Source of the DNA: JAENVT01 sp031412355
GTDB lineage: Bacteria; Actinomycetota; Acidimicrobiia; Acidimicrobiales; Ilumatobacteraceae
NCBI GenBank assembly: GCA_031412355.1
Contig: JANOCR010000112.1
Location: 1-12,800 of the forward strand
Direction: 5' to 3'
DNA length: 12,800 nucleotides
Shown piece after piece: positions 1 through 8,016 of the stretch (positions are counted from its first letter, which is position 1; every line of letters starts with the position of its first letter). Under the pieces are notes generated by a model. The model was given only the letters and a program-made list of their open reading frames with translations, did no database searches and had not been told where the DNA came from. Both the position numbers and the translations under genes were made by a program.

Positions 1-524
1 CTCAGTGCCGTCAGCCGCTCGGCAAAGGCGGGCTCGCCGATGTCGTGGCACCACATGACGATGGCGTCCTCGGTATTCTCGTAGTACCGCTGGCGTACCC
101 CGGCCGGCGCAAACCCGAAGCTGCGGTACAGCGCCTGGGCGGCGGTGTTGCTGACCCGCACTTCCAGTGTCATCGCCTCGCACCCGCGATTGATCGCCTC
201 CCATGCAAGTACGGCCAGCAATCGTGTGGCTACGCCGGATCGTTGCCGGTCGGCGGCGACAGCGATATTGGTGACGTGCGCGTCGCCGACCACGAACATC
301 AGACCCGCATATCCGACGACCACAGCGCCGGCTCGAGCGACGATGTAGTGGCGTTCACCGCCGCGCGCCAGATCCAGTTCACTCAGGAACACGTTTCGCG
401 ACCACGGCTTCGGATACGAGACCTGCTCGATCTCCATCACATCGGGGAGGTGTCGGCGACGCAACGGTTCGATCACCAGATCCTCGCCGGCGTCGCGCCA
501 CAACAGGCGCGACAACACACTCAT
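1..524 (-). CDS. rimI: Ribosomal-protein S18 alanine N-acetyltransferase, 3' end beyond window
   Basis: GNAT-family N-acetyltransferase, expected to transfer an acetyl group from acetyl-CoA to the N-terminal Ala of ribosomal protein S18. The frame is open from the ATG at 524 to the left edge (174 codons seen), so the stop is not visible. The GNAT core is clear: the acetyl-CoA loop RQRSGVATRLL at residues 93-103, the strand LEVRVSN at about 120-126, the helix segment ALYRSFGF at 131-138, and the RimI-type ending YYENTEDAIVM at 147-157. The start is fixed by an ATGA overlap with the tsaB stop, implying translational coupling. The family is usually about 150-160 aa, so the stop should lie just outside; a fusion to the next gene (tsaD in many actinobacteria) cannot be excluded. 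Family call is secure; the substrate is inferred from family and context. Confidence 0.93.
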   Translation of the reverse strand, partial: MSVLSRLLWRDAGEDLVIEPLRRRHLPDVMEIEQVSYPKPWSRNVFLSELDLARGGERHYIVARAGAVVVGYAGLMFVVGDAHVTNIAVAADRQRSGVATRLLAVLAWEAINRGCEAMTLEVRVSNTAAQALYRSFGFAPAGVRQRYYENTEDAIVMWCHDIGEPAFAERLTAL

Positions 525-1234
525 CGTCCACCTCGCGACGCTGATGCCCGAGTCGACCAGTTGATTCGGGCGTCTGGAGCGCGCAGGTACAGCGGCTGAA
601 TCTCCCACGGGTTGACCCATTCCTCGCGCAGGGCGCGAGCGTGGGCCAGTTGCACGAGTGGGGCGGCCGACGGGTGTGACAGGAACTGTTCGGCGAAGTC
701 GCAACGCACCACCGCGGCGATCTCGTCGCGATAGCGCAGTGCACCATCACCGACGCAGACACATTCATGGCCGCGTGCCATCAACTCGCCGATGAGGTCG
801 TCGACGGAGCCACAACGGGGTTGACCGAGGCGCTGCACACCGCCGGGAACGGGCCGGTAGAACGCCGAGAACAGCTCACCCTTGCGTGCATCGATTACCG
901 CGGCGACCTCGCGGCCGCTCTGGCGAAGTGGAAACGCCAGCAGGTCGAGCGAGCTGATCCCGATCATCGGTACTCGTAGCGCCTGGGCGATGGCCTTCGC
1001 AGCAGCAAGCCCGACGCGCATGCCGGTGAACAGGCCGGGCCCGATGTCGACGGCGACAGCGCCGAACTCCGACATCTCGACGTCGGCCTGCTTGCAGACG
1101 AACTCGATCGACGGCATCAGCGTCTCGGCGTGTCGGCGCCCACGGCAGACCTCGAACAAGCCCAGCACGCCTTCGTGTCCGCCGATGGCCACGCTGACCT
1201 GCTCGGTGGCGGTTTCGATTCCGAGGATCAGCAT
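521..1234 (-). CDS. tsaB: tRNA threonylcarbamoyladenosine biosynthesis protein TsaB
   Basis: TsaB is the non-catalytic ASKHA-fold partner of TsaD in the complex that installs threonylcarbamoyl on A37 of ANN-decoding tRNAs. The 237-residue product begins MLILGIETATEQVSV (the family N-terminal strand), has RRHAETLMP at 33-41 and the conserved glycine-rich segment VDIGPGLFTGMRVGLAAAKA at about 62-81, and ends with the typical YLRAPDARINW element. The reading frame extends further upstream, but that extension is Arg-rich and lies inside tsaE. The ATG at 1234 gives a 7-base overlap with the tsaE stop and matches the family start. The stop overlaps the rimI ATG. Position between tsaE and rimI is the standard actinobacterial arrangement. 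Very likely a housekeeping gene. Confidence 0.96.
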   Translation of the reverse strand: MLILGIETATEQVSVAIGGHEGVLGLFEVCRGRRHAETLMPSIEFVCKQADVEMSEFGAVAVDIGPGLFTGMRVGLAAAKAIAQALRVPMIGISSLDLLAFPLRQSGREVAAVIDARKGELFSAFYRPVPGGVQRLGQPRCGSVDDLIGELMARGHECVCVGDGALRYRDEIAAVVRCDFAEQFLSHPSAAPLVQLAHARALREEWVNPWEIQPLYLRAPDARINWSTRASASRGGR

Positions 1235-1710
1235 GCGAAGGCCGCCAGTCGACGCTCGATCTCTTCCCAGCGGGCAGCCCAGGCGCGACCGGCCGCACTG
1301 ATAACGATGTTGCGGGCGTCTTCGTCGGCCTCGTCGAAATCGAGGCGCACGACAATATGGTCGCCCAAGGAGCCGGCGACGACATCGCCCCATTCGACCA
1401 TCACGATCCCGTCGGATTCGAGCAGCTCGGCAAGCGCCAGATCGGCGACCTCATGATGCGTGGTCAACCGATAGATGTCGGCGTGATGCAGCGTCGCCCG
1501 ACCGGCCGGATAGCTGTGTACGAGGGTGTAGGTCGGCGAAGTGATCGGCTCGGTCACACCGAGTGCCTCCCCGAAACCTTTGGCGAACGCTGTCTTGCCA
1601 GTTCCCATCTCGCCGGCGAGCACGATGAGGTCCCCGCGGCGCGTCACACCGGCCAGGGCCGCGGCGATAGCAGATGTCGTCGCCAGCGAGTCGGAACGAA
1701 GATGCAACAT
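1228..1710 (-). CDS. tsaE: tRNA t6A biosynthesis ATPase TsaE
   Basis: P-loop ATPase of 160 residues that acts with TsaB and TsaD in t6A37 formation. Walker A GEMGTGKT is at residues 33-40, followed by the family's ITSPTYTLVHSY at 56-67, HADIYRL at 76-82 and the Walker B-like VEWGD at 105-109. These are the diagnostic blocks of the UPF0079/YjeE family, and the length is normal. The ATG at 1710 is 22 bases after the alr stop. The last codons overlap the tsaB start (ATGCTGA), consistent with coupled synthesis of the two partners. The C-terminal 25 residues or so are charged and variable, as usual in actinobacterial members. Confidence 0.96.
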   Translation of the reverse strand: MLHLRSDSLATTSAIAAALAGVTRRGDLIVLAGEMGTGKTAFAKGFGEALGVTEPITSPTYTLVHSYPAGRATLHHADIYRLTTHHEVADLALAELLESDGIVMVEWGDVVAGSLGDHIVVRLDFDEADEDARNIVISAAGRAWAARWEEIERRLAAFAC

Positions 1711-1732
1711 GACCGCGGATGATGCTAGAGGT

Positions 1733-2842
1733 TCAGGCTGTGGTGTATCGCCGGTCGATGCGCGACGAGATCCCGCAGACCACCTCGTAGCCGATCGTGC
1801 CGAGCAGTTTGGCCCAATCGGCGGCCGTGATCGACTCGCCGCCCTGACTTCCGATCAGCACCGCTTCGTCGCCGATCGCCACACCGGTATCGCCGCAGTC
1901 GACCATCAGTTGGTCCATGGTGACCACGCCAACTACCGGCCGGCGGCGCCCGCCGATCAACACCTCGCCGCCGACGTCGAAGAATCGTCGGGGCACGCCA
2001 TCGGCATACCCCAGCGGCAACGTGGCCACGACGGTGTTGCCGTCGAACTTGTGCCTCAAGCCGTAGGAGATGCGGTCGCCGCTGCGTACCTGCTTGACGT
2101 GCGAAACACGGGCGCGCAACGACAGCGCCGGCCGCAGTGGGGCTGCCTGCTGGTCGAGCGCGGCCCCCGGCGAGATCCCGTACACGGCGATTCCAGCGCG
2201 CACCATGTCAAAGCGGGCTTCGGGTAGTGCCAGCGTCGCAGCCGAGTTGGCGGCATGAACCAGGGGCGCCTGGTGCCCGGCAACCGCCAGGGCGGTGATC
2301 ACGTCGTCGAACGACTCGATCTGCACAGCGTTGAACGCGTCTGCCGGGTCGTCGGCCACGGCGAGGTGAGTGCACAACCCGGCCAGGCGCAACGCAGGTG
2401 AAGCGGCGATAGCAGCAGCCAGGCTCAGAGCATCGTCGGCAGCGGCGCCCACACGCCGCATCCCGGTGTCTATTTTGAGGTGCACTGGGTGACCGTGGCC
2501 ACCGGCTGCGGCAATCGCCTCCAACTGTCCGTGGGAGTACACCGTCAGTTCCAGGGCTGAACGCACGGCGTCGACCAGCTCCGACGGCGGCTGTTCGCTG
2601 AGCACCAGGATCGGACAGTCGATTCCTGCGGCGCGTAGCGCCACCCCTTCTTGCACCAACGCCACACAGAGTCCGGTGGCGCCGCCGCTGATGGCTGCCT
2701 GGGCGACCTGCACGGCGCCGTGGCCGTAGCCATCCGCCTTGACCACGGCCCACACCGCTGCAGACCCGGCGATCGATGTCAGCAACTCGACGTTGTGTTG
2801 AACCGCGCCGACGTCGACCTCGGCCCACGCCCACCGAGTCAC
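1733..2842 (-). CDS. alr: Alanine racemase
   Basis: PLP-dependent racemase converting L-Ala to D-Ala for peptidoglycan; 369 residues, normal length. The PLP-binding lysine is K35 in the signature AVVKADGYGHG. The second catalytic base is Y260 in RISYGLRH. LPLGYADGVPRR (275-286) and VTMDQLMVD (307-315) are further family blocks, and HLKIDTGMRRVG (121-132) lies on the TIM barrel. The N-terminal TIM barrel and C-terminal beta domain are both complete. The frame is open upstream of the chosen start, but the GTG at 2842 forms a GTGA overlap with the nnr stop and places the usual family N-terminus (RWAWAEVDVGAVQHN) at the start; the longer form would add Arg/Pro-rich residues read from within nnr. 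Following nnr directly is a common actinobacterial arrangement. Confidence 0.96.
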   Translation of the reverse strand: MTRWAWAEVDVGAVQHNVELLTSIAGSAAVWAVVKADGYGHGAVQVAQAAISGGATGLCVALVQEGVALRAAGIDCPILVLSEQPPSELVDAVRSALELTVYSHGQLEAIAAAGGHGHPVHLKIDTGMRRVGAAADDALSLAAAIAASPALRLAGLCTHLAVADDPADAFNAVQIESFDDVITALAVAGHQAPLVHAANSAATLALPEARFDMVRAGIAVYGISPGAALDQQAAPLRPALSLRARVSHVKQVRSGDRISYGLRHKFDGNTVVATLPLGYADGVPRRFFDVGGEVLIGGRRRPVVGVVTMDQLMVDCGDTGVAIGDEAVLIGSQGGESITAADWAKLLGTIGYEVVCGISSRIDRRYTTA

Positions 2843-4197
2843 AGCAGTTCGTCCAGCACCGCCGGAATCAGGTCGGGGAGGTCGCTGGCGACAAGACCGT
2901 GCCGTTGGCCGCGCCGGCCCGCTTGGCCGTGCACCCACGCCGCCGCGGCGGCGGCATGCAACGGCCGCATTCCACCCGCCAGCAGCGTTCCGATGATGCC
3001 GCTGAGCACATCACCGGTGCCTGCCGTTGCCAAGCGGGCATCGCCCGCTGTGACCACCAGAGCGTCGCCACCGGGGTCGGCAACGATGGTGGCGGCACCC
3101 TTCAACAGCACGGTGCAGCCGCTGTCAGCAGCCAGGCGCCGGGCCGCGACCATTCGATCAACGCCGGGTTGGCTACCCGACAGCAAGGCGTACTCGCCAT
3201 CGTGCGGGGTCAGGATCGTCGGTGTTGTGCGGCGTCGCAGCAACGCGATCGCGCCTTCCGAGCTCCAGCCCAAAGCGAACAGTCCGTCGCCGTCGATGAC
3301 CATTGGCAGCGGCGCCTCTACCACGAGCCGCCGCACACTCGCCGCCGTGTCGTCGGTGCGGCCGAGCCCGGGTCCGACCACGATCGCGTGGAAGCGATCG
3401 AGGGAGGCCAGTGCTGCGTCCGCCCACGCGGTGCTGGGCAACGGCCGCTGCACGATCTCGATCGGCGCGTCGGTCAGGGTCATGCCCGGGATCGACAAGT
3501 GCACCATCCCCGCGCCGGAACGCATTGCCGCGTGCGCAACGAGGCGCGGCGCACCAGTCATGGTTGAGCTGCCGGCGATAATTCGCACGGCACTGCGCCA
3601 CTTGTGGGCGTATTCGTCGCGCTCTGGCCACCATCCGAGGATGTCAGCCGCTTGCACCAGGTTCGCCCGTGCCCAACCGATGTCGAGACCGATGTCGGCC
3701 AACTCGAGCTCGCCCGCCAAGGCGCTTCCGGGGGGCATCAGCAGGCCCGGCTTCAATGCGGCAAACGTGACCGTGTGTGCGGCCGCCAACACGTCGCCGG
3801 CGATATCGCCGGTCATCGCGTCGACGCCGCTGGGCACATCGACGGCCAGCACGGGTGTCTCGCCGACGTCCGGTGGCGACCAGGTGCCGCGAAAGCCCGT
3901 TCCATAGGCCGCGTCGATCACGAGATCGGAATGCGGCAGCGTGGACGGGCACGCGGCGACGTCGAAAACGCGGACGCGCACGCCCTTCGCAGCGAGCTGA
4001 CGTGCAGCCACCCGGCCATCGGCTCCGTTGTTGCCCTTGCCGCACAACACGTTGACCGTGCGGCCATATGCACCACCGAGCATGCGCAACGCTGCCCAAG
4101 CCACGGCCGACCCGGCACGCTCGATCAACACCTCGGAAGGCAGCTTGGAGGCAGCATCGATCGCGGCCATCTCCTCCGGTGTCACGATCGGCAACAT
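2839..4197 (-). CDS. nnr: Bifunctional NAD(P)HX epimerase / ADP-dependent NAD(P)HX dehydratase
   Basis: Metabolite-repair enzyme that epimerises and dehydrates damaged NAD(P)H hydrates back to NAD(P)H. The 452-residue protein has both expected domains. The N-terminal YjeF_N epimerase domain (about 1-190) has GKGNNGADGRVAAR at 53-66, DAAYGTGFRG at 95-104 and DVPSGVDAMTG at 120-130. The C-terminal ribokinase-like domain (about 200-452) has VVGPGLGR at 273-280, LTPHDGEYALL at 329-339, KG at 366-367, AGTGDVLSGIIG at 392-403 and the closing GLVASDLPDLIP at 434-445. Length is slightly short for the bifunctional form (about 470-510 is common) but no core motif is missing. The ATG at 4197 is 18 bases after the acpS stop; the stop overlaps the alr GTG. 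Confidence 0.95.
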   Translation of the reverse strand: MLPIVTPEEMAAIDAASKLPSEVLIERAGSAVAWAALRMLGGAYGRTVNVLCGKGNNGADGRVAARQLAAKGVRVRVFDVAACPSTLPHSDLVIDAAYGTGFRGTWSPPDVGETPVLAVDVPSGVDAMTGDIAGDVLAAAHTVTFAALKPGLLMPPGSALAGELELADIGLDIGWARANLVQAADILGWWPERDEYAHKWRSAVRIIAGSSTMTGAPRLVAHAAMRSGAGMVHLSIPGMTLTDAPIEIVQRPLPSTAWADAALASLDRFHAIVVGPGLGRTDDTAASVRRLVVEAPLPMVIDGDGLFALGWSSEGAIALLRRRTTPTILTPHDGEYALLSGSQPGVDRMVAARRLAADSGCTVLLKGAATIVADPGGDALVVTAGDARLATAGTGDVLSGIIGTLLAGGMRPLHAAAAAAWVHGQAGRRGQRHGLVASDLPDLIPAVLDELL

Positions 4198-4215
4198 TCC
4201 GATGAGGTTACGTCG

Positions 4216-4584
4216 TCACGAGGCGACCACGTAGGCGATGGCAACCTGGTCGGTGTGTGTGATCGACAGGTGCCAGGTGGCAATGCCGCGCTCATCGGCC
4301 AGTTCCGCAGCGCGGCCAGTGACGTTGAGATGTGGTTCGCCGCTGTCCAGGCGATCGACCCACACCTCGTGAAACCCGAACGCGCCGAGCCCCAGGCCCA
4401 TCGCTTTCATCACAGCTTCTCGGGAGGCGAAGCGGGCCGCCAGCGACGGCACGGGGTCGGCCTTCGGGGCTACGTAGGCGAGCTCGTGATCGGTGAACAA
4501 GCGGCGCTGCATCGAAGGAGTCCTCTCGAGTGATCTGCGGAATCGTTCGATGTCAACCGCATCGATACCGATCCCGCGGATCAC
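4216..4584 (-). CDS. acpS: Holo-[acyl-carrier-protein] synthase
   Basis: Transfers 4'-phosphopantetheine from CoA to the serine of acyl carrier protein. From the chosen start it is 122 residues with RGIGIDAVDIERF at 3-15 (Mg-binding D8), FTDHELAY at 30-37 and RFASREAVMKAMG at 51-63 (Mg-binding E56), and it ends with LSITHTDQVAIAYVV, all diagnostic of AcpS. Two GTG starts are possible. GTG at 4593 gives a 13-base overlap with glmS. GTG at 4584 gives a 4-base GTGA overlap, the same type as at nnr/alr, and puts the family-typical M-I-x-G-I-G-I-D at the N-terminus, so I prefer 4584. Neither has a strong Shine-Dalgarno sequence. Placement between glmS and nnr is as in Streptomyces, not as in Mycobacterium. 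Confidence 0.95.
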   Translation of the reverse strand: MIRGIGIDAVDIERFRRSLERTPSMQRRLFTDHELAYVAPKADPVPSLAARFASREAVMKAMGLGLGAFGFHEVWVDRLDSGEPHLNVTGRAAELADERGIATWHLSITHTDQVAIAYVVAS

Positions 4585-7500
4585 GAACGCCACTGATCTG
4601 CGGCTTCGGAGATCGGTGCGATCAGCAGGTCTGCAACGGGGAACTCGCCGAGCAGGTCGTCGCGGAAATCTCCCTCGGTTTCTGACACCCAGTCGACCAG
4701 GCGGTCGTACCGGTGGTCGTAACCCTGCAGCACGCCGCGCATGACCGGTGCGGGCAGGCGATCATGAAATTGCACATGCAACAACGTGATCCCGATGCAG
4801 ATGCCCGATTTGACCTCTGGCACGAAGATCACCGTTCGATTGTCGGTGCGACCGCGCGCCACTAGAACCTGCCGCTCGGCGGCTACCCGTCGCTTGGTAC
4901 CGACCAACTGCGGGTTGCGTTCGACCCGGCTCGACACCTGGGTCGACAGGCCGCCTCGGTCGACGATTGCAATTTGCGCGTCCGCCGCGGGATCACCGTC
5001 TATGCGATAGCGGGTGTACCCCACTACCAACTGCACTGCGGGATCGAGGTCGGCGAGCACCTTGAGGGTGTGATAGCTGAGCGCATCGCGGCCGGCACCG
5101 GCCGACAGCGTGGCTTGCACCAGCGCCCGGTCGAGCACACCTTCGTCGCTTCGGCTGATGCCGACAGTCACTGTCTTGGCCTGATGCTTGATTGCGTCGA
5201 CGGGCCGGGTCAGCTCTTCGATCGCCCGCGTCAGCGACGCGGTGAGATCGTCGATCATCACACCTGGCGTTGCCACCTTGCCCGTGGCCCGCTGATACGC
5301 CTCGAGCGGCAGATCGTCGCGCAGGTCCGCCAGCATCGCCGACAGGCGAACCGCCGTCGATGCCTCGAGATGCCCGTCGTACAGACCCGAACGCAAGCCC
5401 TCGCCGAACCGCTGGGCGTGCTGACCGATGCCCTGGCGAACCCAGTCGAGCACCTCGTCGCCGTTGTCGGAGGCGATCAGGGCCTGTTCGATCACTTCCC
5501 TGGCCTCGCGCAGCGGTCGAGCTGAGGCATCGATGGCCAAGGCAGCCTCGTATCCGAAGAGGTGGCCGACCATCGCCGACAGGACGAACGCCAATGCGGA
5601 ATCGACTGCCGGCACCGTCAGCACCGCGGCCGCTGCGGCGAATCGCTCGTCGCCCTCTGTAGCCACCACGATGGCCGTTGCCTTGTGGGCCTTGTAGATG
5701 GCCACTTCCTTGGCGACATCGTCGGCCGTGCCGCCGACCAGTCCGGCCGCACACACAAGGATCAGTGGTTCGCTCGACAGATCGATGTGCTTCTTGTCTT
5801 CCGTCACGTCGCAGGCGATCGACTTGTAACACAGCTCGCTGAGCTTGATGCGCACTTCCTCGGCGGCGACCGTGTTGGGCCCGCTGCCGACGATGGCCCA
5901 GTACCGCTTGGGCGGCGCGAAGCGGCGGGCTGCATCGGCGATGACATCGCGCCGCGACAGGACCTCGAGCATTGCCTCTGGCATCTGGCGCAACGACGTC
6001 AGCAGGTCGTGCCGCCGCTGCGCGGAACCCACATTGGCGGACTCCGTGATGGCACACGCCAGCAGCACTCCGGCCGCGACCTGGGCGTAGAACGCCTTCG
6101 TCGATGCGACACTCATCTCGACGTCGCGACCGTCACTGGTGTACATCACACCATCGGCCTTGTCAGTGAGATCACTGTTGCGTCGATTGACGATTCCCAG
6201 CACGGCTGCGCCGCGATTGCGTACGAGGTCGACAGTTCGGTTGGTATCGGTGGTCGTGCCACTTTGGCTGACGGCAACAACCAAGGTGTCGCTCATGTCG
6301 AGGCGCATGCCGAACCCGCTGAGCTCGGTGGCGGTGATCGGGTCGATATCGAGTTGGCCGTCGGTCAGCGCGTCGAGCACAGCGGCCATGCTGCGGCCGG
6401 CGACGGCGGCCGTTCCCTGGCCGATGACCTTGATCTTGGTGATGGTGCCGTCGGCCAGGCGAGCACGGATATCGGCAGGCAGGGCCCGCGCGCCCACCGA
6501 CGCGCGGCGCAATCCGTCGACCTCGACGATCTTGCCGCGGACGGTCTTGCGAAAACTCGCCGGAGCCTCGCTGATCTCTTTCAGGAGGTAGTGCGGCGAG
6601 TCGCCACGGTCGATGTCGCGGGTGGTGACTTGTGCAATGGCGACGTCGGCTTCGGTCACGGGCAGTTCGGCACCGTCGTATGCCATGCGACGAATGCCCC
6701 CCAGCTCACCAGCCTGAGCACCGTCGAGGACGAAGACCTGCCCGCGGCTGCCCGACGACGAGCTCGACTCGCCGTCCATCCGCACGAAACGGGTGGTCTC
6801 TTCGACGACGCCGTACGGTTCGCTGGCCACGACGTAGCAGTCGTCGGCCAATCCCACGTAGAGGGCTTGACCACTGCCACGGAGCGCGAGAAACAGGTGG
6901 TTGGGTTGATCGGCAGCGGCAGCCCCGATGGCAACGCTGCCTTCGAACTCGGCAACCGTTCGGCGGAACGCTTCGCCGAACTCGGTCACGCCGTCGGCGA
7001 CATGCCGCGCCATCACTGCAGGGATCACCTTGGCATCGGTCGTGATGGGCCCGGCGATGCGCAATCCGTGATGCACCTTGATGTCGGCGTGGTTGTCGAC
7101 GTCGCCGTTGAGGGCGGCGACCATGTACGGAGCCCCGCCCGCTTGTTCGAGCTCTTCACTGTTCAGCGGATGGCAGTTGGCTTCGCTGATGATCCCGACG
7201 CTGGCCCACCGTGTATGGCCCAGCACGGTGAGCCTTGCCTCAGGCTGCGACAGGGCCAGCCGCAACAGGGCATCGGCGCTGATCGCCGAACGCAGCGCGC
7301 GGGTGTTGTCACCGAGCTCGCCGATCTCGGCGGCGGCCTTGTAGACGAAGCCGAGACATGGTCCCGCGACGCGGACGGAACCGTTCTGAAAGAGCGGGTC
7401 GCTGTTGCGCTCGCCCAGCATCTGGCGAACGGCCGGATCTGTCGCCGACAGCCCGTGGTTCCACACGAACAGGTGCAAGCCGGCAGAGTCGCGGCCGCGA

Positions 7501-7967
7501 ACCTCGAGTCGATCGAGCGCCGACAGTGCCTGCTGCACGGCCAGATAGCCCGCCACGGCTGCGACTGCACTGTCGCGGCCCACCAGGGCTTCGACCTCGC
7601 GTGCGGTGCGGAGGCGGTCCATGCGGACAGCCCACGTCGCATCGCGGAGTTCGATCAGTTCGGTGGCGATGCGCTCCTGCTCGTCGGGGTCTAGCAACTC
7701 GTCAGACTCGATTCGCGCTTCGATCTCGGCAGCACGCGCGTCTAGTTGGTCGAGCCTGGCGATGATCCCGACCGACAGCTCGTAGCGCCCGATGAGGGCA
7801 CGAGTCCCCGGAACGCCCTTCAGCAGGTCGTCACACCGACGCACGCAGGCCGCGGCGTCGGTGAGGGTGTCGGCGGCCACCGCCTCGTCCAGGTGGGCAA
7901 GGATCTCGGAACGCTCAGGCACCGGTCGCTGGGAGGGTCTGCTGACGATGCCGATGATGCCGCACAT
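4581..7967 (-). CDS. glmS: Enlarged glucosamine-6-phosphate synthase (GlmS-like, 1128 aa)
   Basis: Glutamine:fructose-6-phosphate amidotransferase, first committed step to UDP-GlcNAc. Canonical GlmS is about 610 aa; this one is 1128. Order of parts: N-terminal MCGIIGIV with nucleophile C2; an insert of about 125 residues (9-135), charged and probably helical; the rest of the glutaminase domain (about 136-415) with EVRGRDSAG 155-163, HTRWAS 251-256 (R253), ALNG 285-288 and TTDAKVI 309-315 (D311); a Ser-rich loop at 401-405; the linker HYLLKEISEAP 459-469; SIS1 (about 508-640) with SQSGTTTDT 567-575 and SVASTKAF 619-626; SIS2 (about 685-815). K708, E711 and H727 align with E. coli K485, E488 and H504 at identical spacing. 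DAIKHQAKTVTVG (924-936) resembles the canonical C-tail, making K931 the likely counterpart of K603. Residues 937-1128 are an unrecognised extension. ATG at 7967 is required to expose C2; TGGGGA precedes it. Catalytic competence is inferred. Confidence 0.9.
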   Translation of the reverse strand: MCGIIGIVSRPSQRPVPERSEILAHLDEAVAADTLTDAAACVRRCDDLLKGVPGTRALIGRYELSVGIIARLDQLDARAAEIEARIESDELLDPDEQERIATELIELRDATWAVRMDRLRTAREVEALVGRDSAVAAVAGYLAVQQALSALDRLEVRGRDSAGLHLFVWNHGLSATDPAVRQMLGERNSDPLFQNGSVRVAGPCLGFVYKAAAEIGELGDNTRALRSAISADALLRLALSQPEARLTVLGHTRWASVGIISEANCHPLNSEELEQAGGAPYMVAALNGDVDNHADIKVHHGLRIAGPITTDAKVIPAVMARHVADGVTEFGEAFRRTVAEFEGSVAIGAAAADQPNHLFLALRGSGQALYVGLADDCYVVASEPYGVVEETTRFVRMDGESSSSSGSRGQVFVLDGAQAGELGGIRRMAYDGAELPVTEADVAIAQVTTRDIDRGDSPHYLLKEISEAPASFRKTVRGKIVEVDGLRRASVGARALPADIRARLADGTITKIKVIGQGTAAVAGRSMAAVLDALTDGQLDIDPITATELSGFGMRLDMSDTLVVAVSQSGTTTDTNRTVDLVRNRGAAVLGIVNRRNSDLTDKADGVMYTSDGRDVEMSVASTKAFYAQVAAGVLLACAITESANVGSAQRRHDLLTSLRQMPEAMLEVLSRRDVIADAARRFAPPKRYWAIVGSGPNTVAAEEVRIKLSELCYKSIACDVTEDKKHIDLSSEPLILVCAAGLVGGTADDVAKEVAIYKAHKATAIVVATEGDERFAAAAAVLTVPAVDSALAFVLSAMVGHLFGYEAALAIDASARPLREAREVIEQALIASDNGDEVLDWVRQGIGQHAQRFGEGLRSGLYDGHLEASTAVRLSAMLADLRDDLPLEAYQRATGKVATPGVMIDDLTASLTRAIEELTRPVDAIKHQAKTVTVGISRSDEGVLDRALVQATLSAGAGRDALSYHTLKVLADLDPAVQLVVGYTRYRIDGDPAADAQIAIVDRGGLSTQVSSRVERNPQLVGTKRRVAAERQVLVARGRTDNRTVIFVPEVKSGICIGITLLHVQFHDRLPAPVMRGVLQGYDHRYDRLVDWVSETEGDFRDDLLGEFPVADLLIAPISEAADQWRS

Positions 7968-7980
7968 GGATCCCCAGGCT

Positions 7981-8006
7981 ACCGATCGGTGGCGCGTCCG
8001 ATCGGT
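7981..8006 (-). promoter_or_regulatory. 9-bp inverted repeat (hairpin) between glmM and glmS
   Basis: The 49-base glmM-glmS spacer holds two copies of the palindrome CCGATCGG (7982-7989 and 7998-8005). With one flanking A/T pair they make a perfect 9-bp inverted repeat with an 8-base loop. In the transcript this would be a stable hairpin ending 13 bases before the glmS ATG, just upstream of its GGGGA ribosome-binding site. No T-run follows, so it is not a classical intrinsic terminator. It could be an operator pair, an RNA-processing site or a translational control element; the role is unknown. Confidence 0.4.
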
Positions 8007-8016
8007 CGGCCGCCTC

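Noticed and set aside
2651..3907. A 418-codon plus-strand frame opposite nnr and alr
   Set aside because: It is antisense to two genes with complete catalytic motifs, has Ser/Pro/Arg-rich composition and no family resemblance; a codon-bias shadow.
5562..7694. A 710-codon open frame on the plus strand, antisense to glmS
   Set aside because: It lies wholly opposite the well-supported glmS coding sequence. Long antisense frames are expected in high-GC coding DNA, and the translation is His/Gln/Arg-rich with no recognisable motif.
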